64,000 nt of DNA, from positions 604,910-668,909 of the forward strand of contig NZ_JADMJN010000003.1 of NCBI RefSeq assembly GCF_018780565.1, given 5' to 3'. The notes under the pieces are model-generated. The model was not told where the DNA came from. It did no database searches and saw only the letters and a program-made list of their open reading frames with translations. This DNA comes from Rhodoferax sp. GTDB lineage: Bacteria > Pseudomonadota > Gammaproteobacteria > Burkholderiales > Burkholderiaceae_C. Positions 56,741 through 64,000 of the stretch are shown here, one piece after another; the stretch's first letter is position 1, and every line of letters begins with the position of its first letter. Position numbers and translations under genes: made by a program.

Positions 56741-59700
56741 TTACCCGGCAGTGTGCGCACTGCCGCTCCAGCGGCGGCGCGCCCATTGCGCCAGATCATC
56801 CATGTAGCAGTACACCACCGGCACCACCACCAAAGTCAGCAGGGACGAGGTGATGACGCCGCCAATCACGGCCTGGCCCATGGGTGCCCGCTGCTCGGAG
56901 CCTTCGGTCAGGGCAAAGGCGAGCGGCACCATGCCGAAAATCATGGCCAGTGTGGTCATCAAGATCGGACGCAGCCGCACCTTGGCGGCCATCAGCAGGG
57001 CTTCGTTGCGCGCCATGCCCGCAACCGGATTGCCATCTGCGTCGACACCGGGTTCACGGGCCCGAATCGCGAAGTCCACCAGCAAAATGGCGTTCTTGGT
57101 CACAAGGCCCATCAACATCACCACCCCGATGACCGAGAACATCGACAGCGTCGAGCGGAACATCAGCAGTGCCAGCACCACGCCAATCAGGGTCAGGGGC
57201 AGCGCCGTCATCAGTGCCAGGGGCTGCAGGAAGCTCTTGAACTGGCTGGCCAGAATCATGTAAATGAACACGATCGCCAGCACCAGGGCCGAGATCGCAT
57301 AGCCAAACGATTCCGCCATGTTTTTGGTGGAGCCGCCAAACTGGTAGCGGTAGCCCGGCGGAAAGCTGATGCTCTCCATGGCCGTCTTAATGTCGGCCGA
57401 GACTTCACCGGCCGATCGGGCATAGACGTTGGCATTGATAGCCACTTCGCGGGTCAGGTCGCGCCGGTTGATCTGGTTGGGACCGGTGGAGTCTGTCACC
57501 GTGGCCACCTGGTTCAGCCGCACGATGCGCGAGCTGCCATCGGCGTTGCTGCCCATGGCGAAGGGTAGGCGCTGCAGGTCCTCGGGGCTGTTGCGCGCGT
57601 CAGGCGCCAGGCGCACATTCACATCGTAGGTCTGGTCGTCCGGTGCACGCCAGTTGCCCACCGTCTGGCCTGCAATCAAGGTTCGCAGCGCGCTGCCGAT
57701 GGAGCCGGTGCTCAGGCCCAGGTCGGATGCGGCGTCGCGTTTGATCACGACATCCAGCGTGGGCTTGTCCGGCTTCACGCTGGAGTCCAGGTCCACCAGG
57801 CCCGGGATCGTGCGGATTTTCTCCATGACCAGCCGGGTGATGCGGTCCAGCTCACCCAAATCCGGTCCCTGCAGCGAGAACTCGACCTGTTTTTGACCCC
57901 CCACGGCGTCCAGCAGGCCCACGTGGGTCACGGTGATGCCGGGCACCTGGCGCAGGCGCTCGCGCAGCACGGCCGAGATCTCGTCCACATTGCGCTTGCG
58001 GTCCTTGCGGTCCACCAGGCGCACATAAATGCTGGCGTAGCTCTTGCCCGCAGCGTTGCCGGTGTTGATGGTCGCCAGCGTGTAGCGCACCTCGGGAAAC
58101 TCGCGCAGAATGCGCTCGACTTGGCGCGATTTTTCTTCGGTCACTTCCAGGGAGGAGCCCATGGGGGTGTAAAAGTTGAGCGAGGTTTCCGAGAAGTCCG
58201 CCTTGGGCACAAATTCGGTGCCCAGCAGCGGCACCATGAAGATGCTGACGATGAAGATCACCACGGCCATGATCAGGGTTTTGATCTTGTGCACCAGCGC
58301 CCAACGCAGGATGGACTGGTAGGCCTCGATCAGCGAATCGGTGGCGCGGTCAAACAAACCGGTCACGCGGCCAATGGTCTTGTCGTAAAAAGTCACGGGC
58401 GGCCCTTTGCGGCCATGTTCCTCGATGCTAGGGTCGTGCCAGATGGAGGACATCATCGGGTCCAGCGTGAAGCTGACAAACATCGAGATCAGCACGGCGG
58501 CCACGATGGTGATGCCGAACTCGTGGAAGAACTTGCCGATGATGCCGCCCATGAAGCCGATCGGCATGAACACCGCCACGATCGACAGGGTGGTGGCCAG
58601 CACCGCCAGACCGATTTCCTCTGTGCCATCCAGCGATGCCTTGAAGGGCGTCTTGCCCATCTGCACGTGGCGCACGATGTTTTCCCGTACCACGATGGCG
58701 TCGTCAATCAGCAGGCCCACACACAGGCTCAGGGCCATCAGCGTGATCATGTTGATGGTGAAACCGAACATGTTCATGAACAGAAAGGTGCCAATCAATG
58801 CAATCGGCAAGGTCAATCCGGTAATCACGGTCGAACGCCACGAGTTCAGGAACAGGAACACGATCAGGATGGTGAGCAGGGCGCCTTCGATCAGGGTGCG
58901 GCGCACGTTCTCCACCGCCACGCGGATTTGCCGGGAGCCATCGGTGACCGGCTCCAGGCGAACGCCCGCGGGCAGCTGTGTCTTCATCTCGGCCACGGTT
59001 TTCAGCAGGCCGTCAATCACCGCAATCGTGTTTTCGTCCTGCGATTTCTGCACGCTCAGCAGAAGTGTGCGCTGGCCGTTGTAGAGCGCCAGTGTGTCAA
59101 TTTCCTGGGCGCCGTCGGCCACTCGCGCTACTTGCTCCACGCGCACCGGCGCACCGCTCTTGCGTGCGACGATGATCTTGCCAAAGTCTTCGGGGCGTTG
59201 CATGCGGGCTTCGATCTGCACCACGCGCTCCTGTTCGCGGGAGCGAATGGCGCCTGCCGGCAGGTCCTGGTTTTCGTTGCGCACGGCATTCACGACCTGG
59301 TCGGGCGTGATGCCAAAGGCTTCCATCGCCTGGGGGTTCAGGTAGATGTTGATCTCGCGCTTGGTGCCGCCCACCACGGTGACCGATCCGACGCCGCGTA
59401 CGTTTTCCAGGCGCTTTTTGAGGGTCTGGTCAGCCCAGTTGGTCAGCTCGACGTCCGACAGCGGTGGCGTGGTGGATTTGACGCCTTCTTTGGGGGTTTC
59501 AGGCAACACGGCCAGGGACCACACGGCGCGGCTGGCGGGGTCGAATCGAAGAACCCGTGGCTCCTTTACCTCGGTGCGCAGGTTGGGGCGGATGGTGCCC
59601 ACTTTTTCGCGCACATCGTCGGCGGCCTTGCGACCATTGATGTGGAGCTGGAACTCGATGATGACGACCGACTGGCCTTCGTAGCTGCGCGAGGTCAGGG

Positions 59701-59935
59701 CATTGATGCCGGCGATGGAGTTGACGCCTTCCTCCACCTTTTTGGTGACTTCGCTTTCGACAATTTCAGGCGAGGCACCGGGGTATTCGGTGGTGATGAC
59801 CACCACGGGCAGATCGATGTTGGGGAACTGGTCCACTTGCAGGCGCTGGTAGGAGAACAGGCCCAGCACCACGATGGCCAGCATGACCATGGTGGCGAAG
59901 ACGGGGTTGTGAAGGCTGACGCGGGTGAACCACAT
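56741..59935 (-). CDS. RND multidrug efflux permease (AcrB/HAE1 type)
   Basis: 1064 residues, about 12 membrane helices with two large periplasmic loops. N-terminal MWFTRVSLHNPVFATMVML, the GLLIDDAIVVREN helix 4 with the proton-relay Asp, and repeated VFLFLNSWRSTVITG/ILASQFKSFLQPLALM segments are those of the AcrB superfamily. It exports drugs or other hydrophobic compounds by proton antiport with the adaptor next door and probably TolC. It is 3 bases downstream of the adaptor gene. A hairpin covers its last codons. Confidence 0.95.
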   Translation of the reverse strand: MWFTRVSLHNPVFATMVMLAIVVLGLFSYQRLQVDQFPNIDLPVVVITTEYPGASPEIVESEVTKKVEEGVNSIAGINALTSRSYEGQSVVIIEFQLHINGRKAADDVREKVGTIRPNLRTEVKEPRVLRFDPASRAVWSLAVLPETPKEGVKSTTPPLSDVELTNWADQTLKKRLENVRGVGSVTVVGGTKREINIYLNPQAMEAFGITPDQVVNAVRNENQDLPAGAIRSREQERVVQIEARMQRPEDFGKIIVARKSGAPVRVEQVARVADGAQEIDTLALYNGQRTLLLSVQKSQDENTIAVIDGLLKTVAEMKTQLPAGVRLEPVTDGSRQIRVAVENVRRTLIEGALLTILIVFLFLNSWRSTVITGLTLPIALIGTFLFMNMFGFTINMITLMALSLCVGLLIDDAIVVRENIVRHVQMGKTPFKASLDGTEEIGLAVLATTLSIVAVFMPIGFMGGIIGKFFHEFGITIVAAVLISMFVSFTLDPMMSSIWHDPSIEEHGRKGPPVTFYDKTIGRVTGLFDRATDSLIEAYQSILRWALVHKIKTLIMAVVIFIVSIFMVPLLGTEFVPKADFSETSLNFYTPMGSSLEVTEEKSRQVERILREFPEVRYTLATINTGNAAGKSYASIYVRLVDRKDRKRNVDEISAVLRERLRQVPGITVTHVGLLDAVGGQKQVEFSLQGPDLGELDRITRLVMEKIRTIPGLVDLDSSVKPDKPTLDVVIKRDAASDLGLSTGSIGSALRTLIAGQTVGNWRAPDDQTYDVNVRLAPDARNSPEDLQRLPFAMGSNADGSSRIVRLNQVATVTDSTGPNQINRRDLTREVAINANVYARSAGEVSADIKTAMESISFPPGYRYQFGGSTKNMAESFGYAISALVLAIVFIYMILASQFKSFLQPLALMTALPLTLIGVVLALLMFRSTLSMFSVIGVVMLMGLVTKNAILLVDFAIRAREPGVDADGNPVAGMARNEALLMAAKVRLRPILMTTLAMIFGMVPLAFALTEGSEQRAPMGQAVIGGVITSSLLTLVVVPVVYCYMDDLAQWARRRWSGSAHTAG

Positions 59936-59938
59936 GGT

Positions 59939-61087
59939 TTATTTGCCGCTTTGGGTTGGTGCCGCAGCGGGTGTGAATTTCACAGCCGTGCCATCGCGCA
60001 GGGGCCCCACGGTACCGGCGATCACCATGGCATTCTCTGCCACACCTTTCACGGCAACCATGGTCTGGCCCTCCACCTCGCCGCGTCCGCCCATCTCAAC
60101 CAGCTGGTGCACCACTTTCTGGTCACTCACCAGCTGCACATAGGGCTGCGGCTTGTCGGTGCGCACGGCATTCAGTGGCACCGCCAGGGCCTGGACCTTT
60201 TCGGTGTCCAGCGTACCCTGTGCAAACAGGCCCTGGCGCAAGCCAGGGGCCGCATCCACAGCCAGGTAGATCAGAACGGCGCGGCTACCGGCCACGGTAC
60301 TGGGGTTGATGCGAACCACCCTGGCATTCACCGGCTTGGCGGTGCCTTCAATCTGCAGACTTGCGCTTTGTCCCACGCGCACCGAGACCGACTCGCTGGC
60401 GCTCAGGCTGGCTTCGAGTTCCAGGCGGGAGAGGTCGACAATTTCCACGATGCGCCCGTCAATGGCCACGCGCTCGCCGGGTTGCGCCAGACGCTGCGAA
60501 ATCACCCCGCCGATGGGGGCGCGCAGCACCGTGTCCTCCAGGGATTTGGTGGCGACTTCGGCACCTGCCTGGGCGGCGCGGTAATTTGCCTCTGCCGAGG
60601 CCAGGCTGGCTATCGAGGTGTCCAGCGCAGTTTTGGAGATAAAGCCCTGGTCCACCAGGGAGCGGTTGTTGTCAAAGCTGCGCTTGGCAATATCCACCTG
60701 GGCCTTGGCGGATTCGGCTTGCTGCTGCGCCTGCTTCACCCGGGCCAGGAATTCGGTGGAATCGATCCGGGCGACGATCTGTCCGGCCTTCACCAGGTCG
60801 CCTTCACGCAGGGTCAGGCCTTGCAGTTCGCCGGCCACGCGGGCCTTGACGATGGCACTGTTGACGGCCTTGAGAGCGCCCGACAGCGCTAGGCCTTGCG
60901 ACAGCTCGCGGGTTTTGGCCGTGACCACATCCGAAGCGCCCAGTTCCACAACCGTTTGCGCACGCTGGGTGGCCAGCGCCGCCACGGTGGCCTGCTGGGC
61001 CTTGCGCGCAGACAAAGCGCGCAACACGCCCAGGACAAGCAACACGACGACCAGGGCGGCAACCGCCCATTTCAACCAGCGTTTCAT
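59939..61087 (-). CDS. RND efflux periplasmic adaptor
   Basis: 382 residues. A single N-terminal membrane anchor (about 5-24, WAVAALVVVLLVLGVL) replaces the lipoprotein signal of AcrA. A lipoyl-type domain (GELQGLTLREGDLVKAGQIV), a helical hairpin (about 115-170), a second lipoyl half and beta-barrel domain follow. It links the RND permease to the outer-membrane channel. The ATG overlaps the TetR stop, so tetR-adaptor-permease is one operon. Confidence 0.94.
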   Translation of the reverse strand: MKRWLKWAVAALVVVLLVLGVLRALSARKAQQATVAALATQRAQTVVELGASDVVTAKTRELSQGLALSGALKAVNSAIVKARVAGELQGLTLREGDLVKAGQIVARIDSTEFLARVKQAQQQAESAKAQVDIAKRSFDNNRSLVDQGFISKTALDTSIASLASAEANYRAAQAGAEVATKSLEDTVLRAPIGGVISQRLAQPGERVAIDGRIVEIVDLSRLELEASLSASESVSVRVGQSASLQIEGTAKPVNARVVRINPSTVAGSRAVLIYLAVDAAPGLRQGLFAQGTLDTEKVQALAVPLNAVRTDKPQPYVQLVSDQKVVHQLVEMGGRGEVEGQTMVAVKGVAENAMVIAGTVGPLRDGTAVKFTPAAAPTQSGK

Positions 61088-61791
61088 AAAGAGGGATGTC
61101 CTTGGGTTGGAGTAGGAGAGGGGGGCCGCACACGCAGCCCGTCGAGAATGGTTTGGACCTGCACTGCGAGAAATTCCTCGGGTACCACCTGGGAGGCTTC
61201 GGAATCGTCGAAGCAGGCAGCCTTGGAGCGCATCAAAATCTGCAGGAACAGCATCGGTGCCAGCACTGTGTATACGCCGTACTTCATATCAATGGGCACG
61301 AATTCGCCACGGTCCACTCCGCGCTGCAAAATTCGGCGGATCAGATTGTGGGCAGGCTGGATCACCTCATGCTGGTAGAAAGCAGCCAGTTCGGGAAAAT
61401 TTTCGGCTTCGCTGAGCATCAGCTTGGTGATACCCGAGGCTTTGGAGTTGCCAAGGCGTTCCCACCACATCTTCATGCAATAGCGCAGCATATCCGGCGT
61501 ACTGCCTTCAAAAGAATCGAATTCGGCATTCCATTCGGAGAAGCGGCCCGAGATGTTTTCCCGTACCACGGCCTTGAAAAGCTCTTCCTTGCTCGCAAAA
61601 TACAGAAACAGCGTCCCTTTGGAAACACCGGCGCGCCGCGCTACTTCTTCGGCGGTGCTGGCGGCGAAGCCTTTTTCCACAAACAGGTCCAGGGCCGCAG
61701 CCAGCAACTCGCCCGGACGCGCTTTTTTACGGCGTTCGTGTTTGGCGGGGGTGGCCGGCTTGGCGCTGCAGAGGAGCTTGGAGAGGGACAT
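61084..61791 (-). CDS. TetR-family repressor of the RND operon
   Basis: 235 residues from ATG 61791 (MSLSKLLCSAKPA). The DNA-binding part is at about 22-70 (RPGELLAAALDLFVEKGFAA, EEVARRAGVSKGTLFLYF), and the rest is a ligand-binding helical domain. The first gene of the efflux operon is its own regulator; the 24-base palindrome 4 bases before its start is a fitting operator. A frame extending to 62019 runs over the operator and msrA and is not used. Confidence 0.93.
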   Translation of the reverse strand: MSLSKLLCSAKPATPAKHERRKKARPGELLAAALDLFVEKGFAASTAEEVARRAGVSKGTLFLYFASKEELFKAVVRENISGRFSEWNAEFDSFEGSTPDMLRYCMKMWWERLGNSKASGITKLMLSEAENFPELAAFYQHEVIQPAHNLIRRILQRGVDRGEFVPIDMKYGVYTVLAPMLFLQILMRSKAACFDDSEASQVVPEEFLAVQVQTILDGLRVRPPSPTPTQGHPSL

Positions 61792-61794
61792 TAA

Positions 61795-61818
61795 ATTAAT
61801 GACTAATTGGTTATTAAT
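61795..61818. promoter_or_regulatory. Probable TetR operator
   Basis: A 24-base imperfect palindrome centred between 61806 and 61807: 10 of 12 position pairs match, with ATTAAT at both ends and AATT in the centre. It lies 4-27 bases before the tetR start codon, so it could block transcription or initiation of the tetR-adaptor-permease operon. Sequence evidence only. Confidence 0.65.
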
Positions 61819-61966
61819 GTAGCTTCCAGGGGAGGGGCTGTCAATTGGCGAACGGGCGACCTTGTGTAAATTTGCGCAAAGCCGGGGCTGTGGCGAACCC
61901 TGCCTGCGGCGACGCGTAAGATGCCCTCGGTCGACTCGACCCATAGTTTTGAATGGAGAAACCCCC

Positions 61967-62509
61967 ATGTCTGATTCCCTGCAAACCATTACCCTGGGTG
62001 GCGGCTGCTTTTGGTGCACCGAGGCCGTCTTCGTCGGCGTGAAGGGAATTGAAGATGTGGAAAGCGGCTACAGCAATGGCCGCACGGTCAAGCCCAGCTA
62101 CGAGCAGGTGTGCACCGGTGCCACGGGCCACAACGAAGTTGTCAAGCTGGCGTTCGATCCGGCGCAGATCAGCCTGCGCGAGATTCTGGAAATCTTCTTC
62201 GTCATCCACGATCCCACGACCTTGGATCGACAGGGCAATGATCGCGGCACGCAGTATCGCAGCGGCATCTATTTCTCGACACCCGAGCAGGAGGCGATTG
62301 CCAGAGAGCTGATTCAGGAGATCGCGCAAAGCGGTGTCCTGGGCAGCCCGATCGTGACCGAAGTCCTGCCCGTGAACAACTACTGGCCTGCCGAGGACTA
62401 TCACCAGGACTTTTTTGAAAACAATCCTGGCCAGGGCTACTGCGTGGCCGTGGCCGCACCCAAAGTTGCCAAATTCCGCAAGACCTTTGCCCGGCTGGTG
62501 AAGCCTTGA
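61967..62509 (+). CDS. msrA: Peptide methionine sulfoxide reductase A
   Basis: 180 residues from ATG 61967, with GGAG 8 bases upstream. It reduces methionine-S-sulfoxide in proteins. The catalytic motif is GGGCFWC (C14, with C17), and a resolving Cys is near 163 ([10 protein letters not shown]). [17 protein letters not shown] and [13 protein letters not shown] are also typical. Its stop overlaps the TTG start of the next gene, so it begins an operon with the ABC transporter. Confidence 0.97.
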   Translation: MSDSLQTITLGGGCFWCTEAVFVGVKGIEDVESGYSNGRTVKPSYEQVCTGATGHNEVVKLAFDPAQISLREILEIFFVIHDPTTLDRQGNDRGTQYRSGIYFSTPEQEAIARELIQEIAQSGVLGSPIVTEVLPVNNYWPAEDYHQDFFENNPGQGYCVAVAAPKVAKFRKTFARLVKP

Positions 62510-63186
62510 TTTCTTCGCGCGCTCTTCAATATCGGTACGCGAACGGCCCCACGCTGGATTTCCCGGATCTGGAGGTGCCGCAGGGCGGTGTGCTGCTGCT
62601 GCGCGGGCGTTCGGGCTCGGGCAAGTCCACCTGGCTGGCGCTGGCTGCCGGTTTGTTGACGGCCACGGGCGGTGCCCTGGCCGTGGCGGGACAGCCTCTG
62701 GACACACTCAAGCCTATGGCGCGCGATGCCTGGCGGGCGAGGGCGATTGGTTTTTTGCCGCAAAAGCTGCATTTGAGCGAGGCCTTGACGGTTGAAGGCA
62801 ATCTGGCACTGGCCTACTTTGCCGCGGATCTGACCGAAGATGCTGCAGCAATTCAGCGCGCGCTGCAAGCCTTGGGCGTGGCCGACCTGGCCCGACGCAA
62901 GCCCGCGCAGCTCTCGGGTGGCCAGGCGCAGCGTGTGGCCCTGGCCCGTGCCGTGCTGCTGAGCCCCAAGGTCATCCTGGTGGATGAGCCCACCGCCAGT
63001 CTGGATGACGAGGCGGCCCTTGACGCGTTGAATCTGCTCAAGGCCAGCGCCCAAAGGTGCGCAGCCACCCTGGTCATCGCCACCCACGATGCACGGGTTG
63101 TGCAGGCCTTGCCGCAGGCGCAGATGGTGAAATTTGAAGGTAAAAGTGTCGCAAACCCCTCGTCAGATATGCGTAGTAAGCTATGA
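62506..63186 (+). CDS. ABC transporter ATP-binding protein
   Basis: 226 residues from TTG 62506 (overlapping the msrA stop). Walker A is GRSGSGKST (34-42), the signature is LSGGQAQRV (near 139), Walker B is [10 protein letters not shown], and the H-loop is ATHD. It resembles the MacB/LolD group that works with FtsX-type permeases. Its last seven codons and stop lie within a long palindromic element. The partner permease follows with a 4-base overlap (ATGA) and is truncated. Confidence 0.93.
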   Translation: MISSRALQYRYANGPTLDFPDLEVPQGGVLLLRGRSGSGKSTWLALAAGLLTATGGALAVAGQPLDTLKPMARDAWRARAIGFLPQKLHLSEALTVEGNLALAYFAADLTEDAAAIQRALQALGVADLARRKPAQLSGGQAQRVALARAVLLSPKVILVDEPTASLDDEAALDALNLLKASAQRCAATLVIATHDARVVQALPQAQMVKFEGKSVANPSSDMRSKL

Positions 63187-63196
63187 AAATAATAGC
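63163..63196 (+). repeat. Long palindromic element at the ABC ATPase/permease junction
   Basis: Left arm ATATGCGTAGTAA plus core GCTATGAAAATAATAGC (63180-63196). It provides the last residues (SDMRSKL) and TGA stop of the ATPase gene and the ATG and first codons (MKIIA) of the permease. The core has perfect GCTAT/ATAGC ends. Confidence 0.72.
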
Positions 63197-63953
63197 ATTA
63201 TCCTTTCGCTACCTGTGGTCGCGCCCGCTGGCGGCGGGACTTAACCTGTTGCTGCTGTCGCTCGGTCTGGCGTCCATCACCCTGGTGCTTCTGGTTTCCG
63301 AGCAGATAGACCGCGCTTTTGAGCGTGATCTGGCCGGCATTGACCTTGTAGTGGGTGCCAAGGGCAGCCCCATGCAATTGATTCTGGCCGGTGTGTTCCA
63401 TATGGATGTGCCACCCGGCAATATCCCGCTGGCCGAGGTGCAGGCCTTGCAAAAGGACCCGCGTGTGGCCAAGTTGATCCCACTGAGCCTGGGCGACAGC
63501 TTTCGGGGCTTTCGTCTTGTGGGCACCTCTGCGGACTACATCAGCCACTACGGTGCCACGCTGGCACAGGGCGTGCTGTGGCGTGGGGCGATGCAGGCCG
63601 TGCTGGGGGCCGAGGTGGCGCTGAAAACCGGCATGACGGCCGGCGACACTTTCATTGGCTCGCACGGGCTGGGCGGCGGGGGGCATGCGCATGGCAACAA
63701 TCCTTACCAGGTGAGTGGCGTGCTCAAGCCCTGCCAGTGCGTGCTGGACCGGCTGATTCTGACGGCCACCGAATCCGTCTGGCAGGTGCATGAAAAAGCC
63801 CATGCAGATGACGAGGAAGACCGCAAGGCCATGGCGGAAGAGCGTGAAATCACATTGGCGCTGATTCAGTACCGCAGCCCGCTGGCAGCGGTCACCCTGC
63901 CGCGCTATGTCAACACCAGCACCGGCATGCAGGCCGCCGCGCCGGTGAACTGA
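63183..63953 (+). pseudogene. ABC transporter permease (FtsX/MacB type) truncated by an insertion sequence
   Basis: 256 codons remain. One N-terminal helix (about 15-37) and the periplasmic MacB_PCD-like domain are present, but the C-terminal FtsX domain with its three membrane helices is missing: the frame ends APVN and its TGA stop is the first three bases of an IS element. Two His/acid-rich loops (HGLGGGGHAHGN and VHEKAHADDEED) suggest a metal-related transporter, as in zinc-regulated ABC systems with this gene order. The product is probably non-functional unless the IS is excised. The rest should lie beyond the right edge of the IS. Confidence 0.88.
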
Positions 63954-64000
63954 CCCCCAGAAGTTGGACAAACTTCAGAGGGTTTCATGGCAAAGTACAA
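63951..64000 (+). mobile_element. Left end of an IS3-family (IS150-like) insertion sequence
   Basis: The terminal sequence TGACCCCCAGAAGTTGGACA is of the inverted-repeat type found at the ends of IS3/IS150-group elements (TG start, C-run, AAGTTGGAC). 36 bases in, ATG GCA AAG TAC opens a transposase orfA. The element interrupts the ABC permease and continues past the window, so its length, right end and target duplication cannot be seen. Confidence 0.8.
63987..64000 (+). CDS. IS3-family transposase OrfA, first codons only
   Basis: ATG GCA AAG TAC AA at the right edge, preceded by CAGAGGG as a weak ribosome binding site. Only four full codons (MAKY) are visible; the call rests on the adjacent IS end, not on the protein sequence. 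Confidence 0.5.

Noticed and set aside
56747..56764. Hairpin GGCAGTG-TGCG-CACTGCC at the end of the RND permease gene
   Set aside because: It covers coding bases before the stop and lacks an immediate T-run on the minus strand, so a terminator call is not supported.
57893..60892. 999-codon open frame opposite the RND permease and adaptor
   Set aside because: It spans two real genes, has antisense-type composition (His, Asp, Gln) and no domain.
61792..62019. N-terminal extension of the TetR frame to 62019
   Set aside because: It would run through the operator palindrome and into msrA, and the TetR fold begins only after 61791.

Overview
The window looks like a chromosomal segment of a betaproteobacterium in the order Burkholderiales, most probably family Comamonadaceae (Rhodoferax/Polaromonas/Acidovorax type). 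The basis is high GC content, the gene order argH / algZ-algR / hemC-hemD-hemX-hemY, the run yceD-rpmF-plsX-fabH-fabD-fabG-acpP-fabF-rpoE-rseA-rseB-mucD-lepA-lepB-rnc-era-recO-pdxJ-acpS-nagZ, and protein sequences typical of that family. The species is not determined. No tRNA, rRNA or CRISPR array was seen. Most of the window is core genome; accessory character is limited to about 43.1-48.3 kb and the last 50 bases.

Layout. 0-3 kb: 5' part of a MATE exporter gene on the minus strand, a DUF1330 protein, and a compact trio of a single-domain response regulator, CheC and CheD. 3-15.7 kb: argH (minus), the LytS/LytTR-type pair algZ-algR, the queuosine genes queE-queD, ppc (minus), and the haem genes hemC-hemD-hemX-hemY followed by a GGDEF-like protein with a degenerate motif. 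15.7-22.3 kb: rne (minus, with a 500-base leader region) divergent from rluC, a HAD phosphatase, a Rieske protein and an S49 membrane peptidase. 22.3-30.2 kb: RsmI-like methyltransferase and Maf (minus), then the yceD-rpmF-plsX-fabHDG-acpP-fabF lipid cluster. 30.2-43.1 kb: an unknown membrane protein, the sigma-E module rpoE-rseA-rseB-mucD, and the lepA to nagZ chain. 43.1-50.4 kb: MFS exporter, MDR dehydrogenase, an SDR-fold protein with halohydrin dehalogenase motifs, YciH, a DUF3820 protein, an EamA transporter, Ogt and an Ada/AlkA fusion. 50.5-56.7 kb: phosphomannomutase, waaC, waaA, then tolC, rhodanese and pcm on the minus strand. 56.7-61.8 kb: a tetR-adaptor-permease RND efflux operon (minus) with a clear palindromic operator. 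61.9-64 kb: msrA, an ABC ATPase and an ABC permease cut short by the left end of an IS3-family element that continues past the window.

How it works together. The envelope is the common theme: LPS inner-core genes (waaC, waaA, phosphomannomutase), the sigma-E stress circuit (RpoE held by RseA/RseB, protease MucD), SppA-like and LepB peptidases, TolC with an RND pump, and NagZ for wall recycling. The fatty-acid genes make acyl-ACP for phospholipid and lipid A, with AcpS (encoded 13 kb away) activating AcpP.

Most unusual items: (1) a family of about twelve 17-base near-palindromic elements (consensus near GCTATNNAAANNATAGC), three with a shared longer left arm, and several lying inside housekeeping genes in one reading frame; (2) a probable halohydrin dehalogenase hidden among ordinary SDRs; (3) a QueD homologue with Ser at the catalytic Cys position; (4) an IS element truncating a metal-type ABC permease; (5) a stand-alone CheC/CheD/receiver trio; (6) a possible small RNA or attenuator upstream of lepA.
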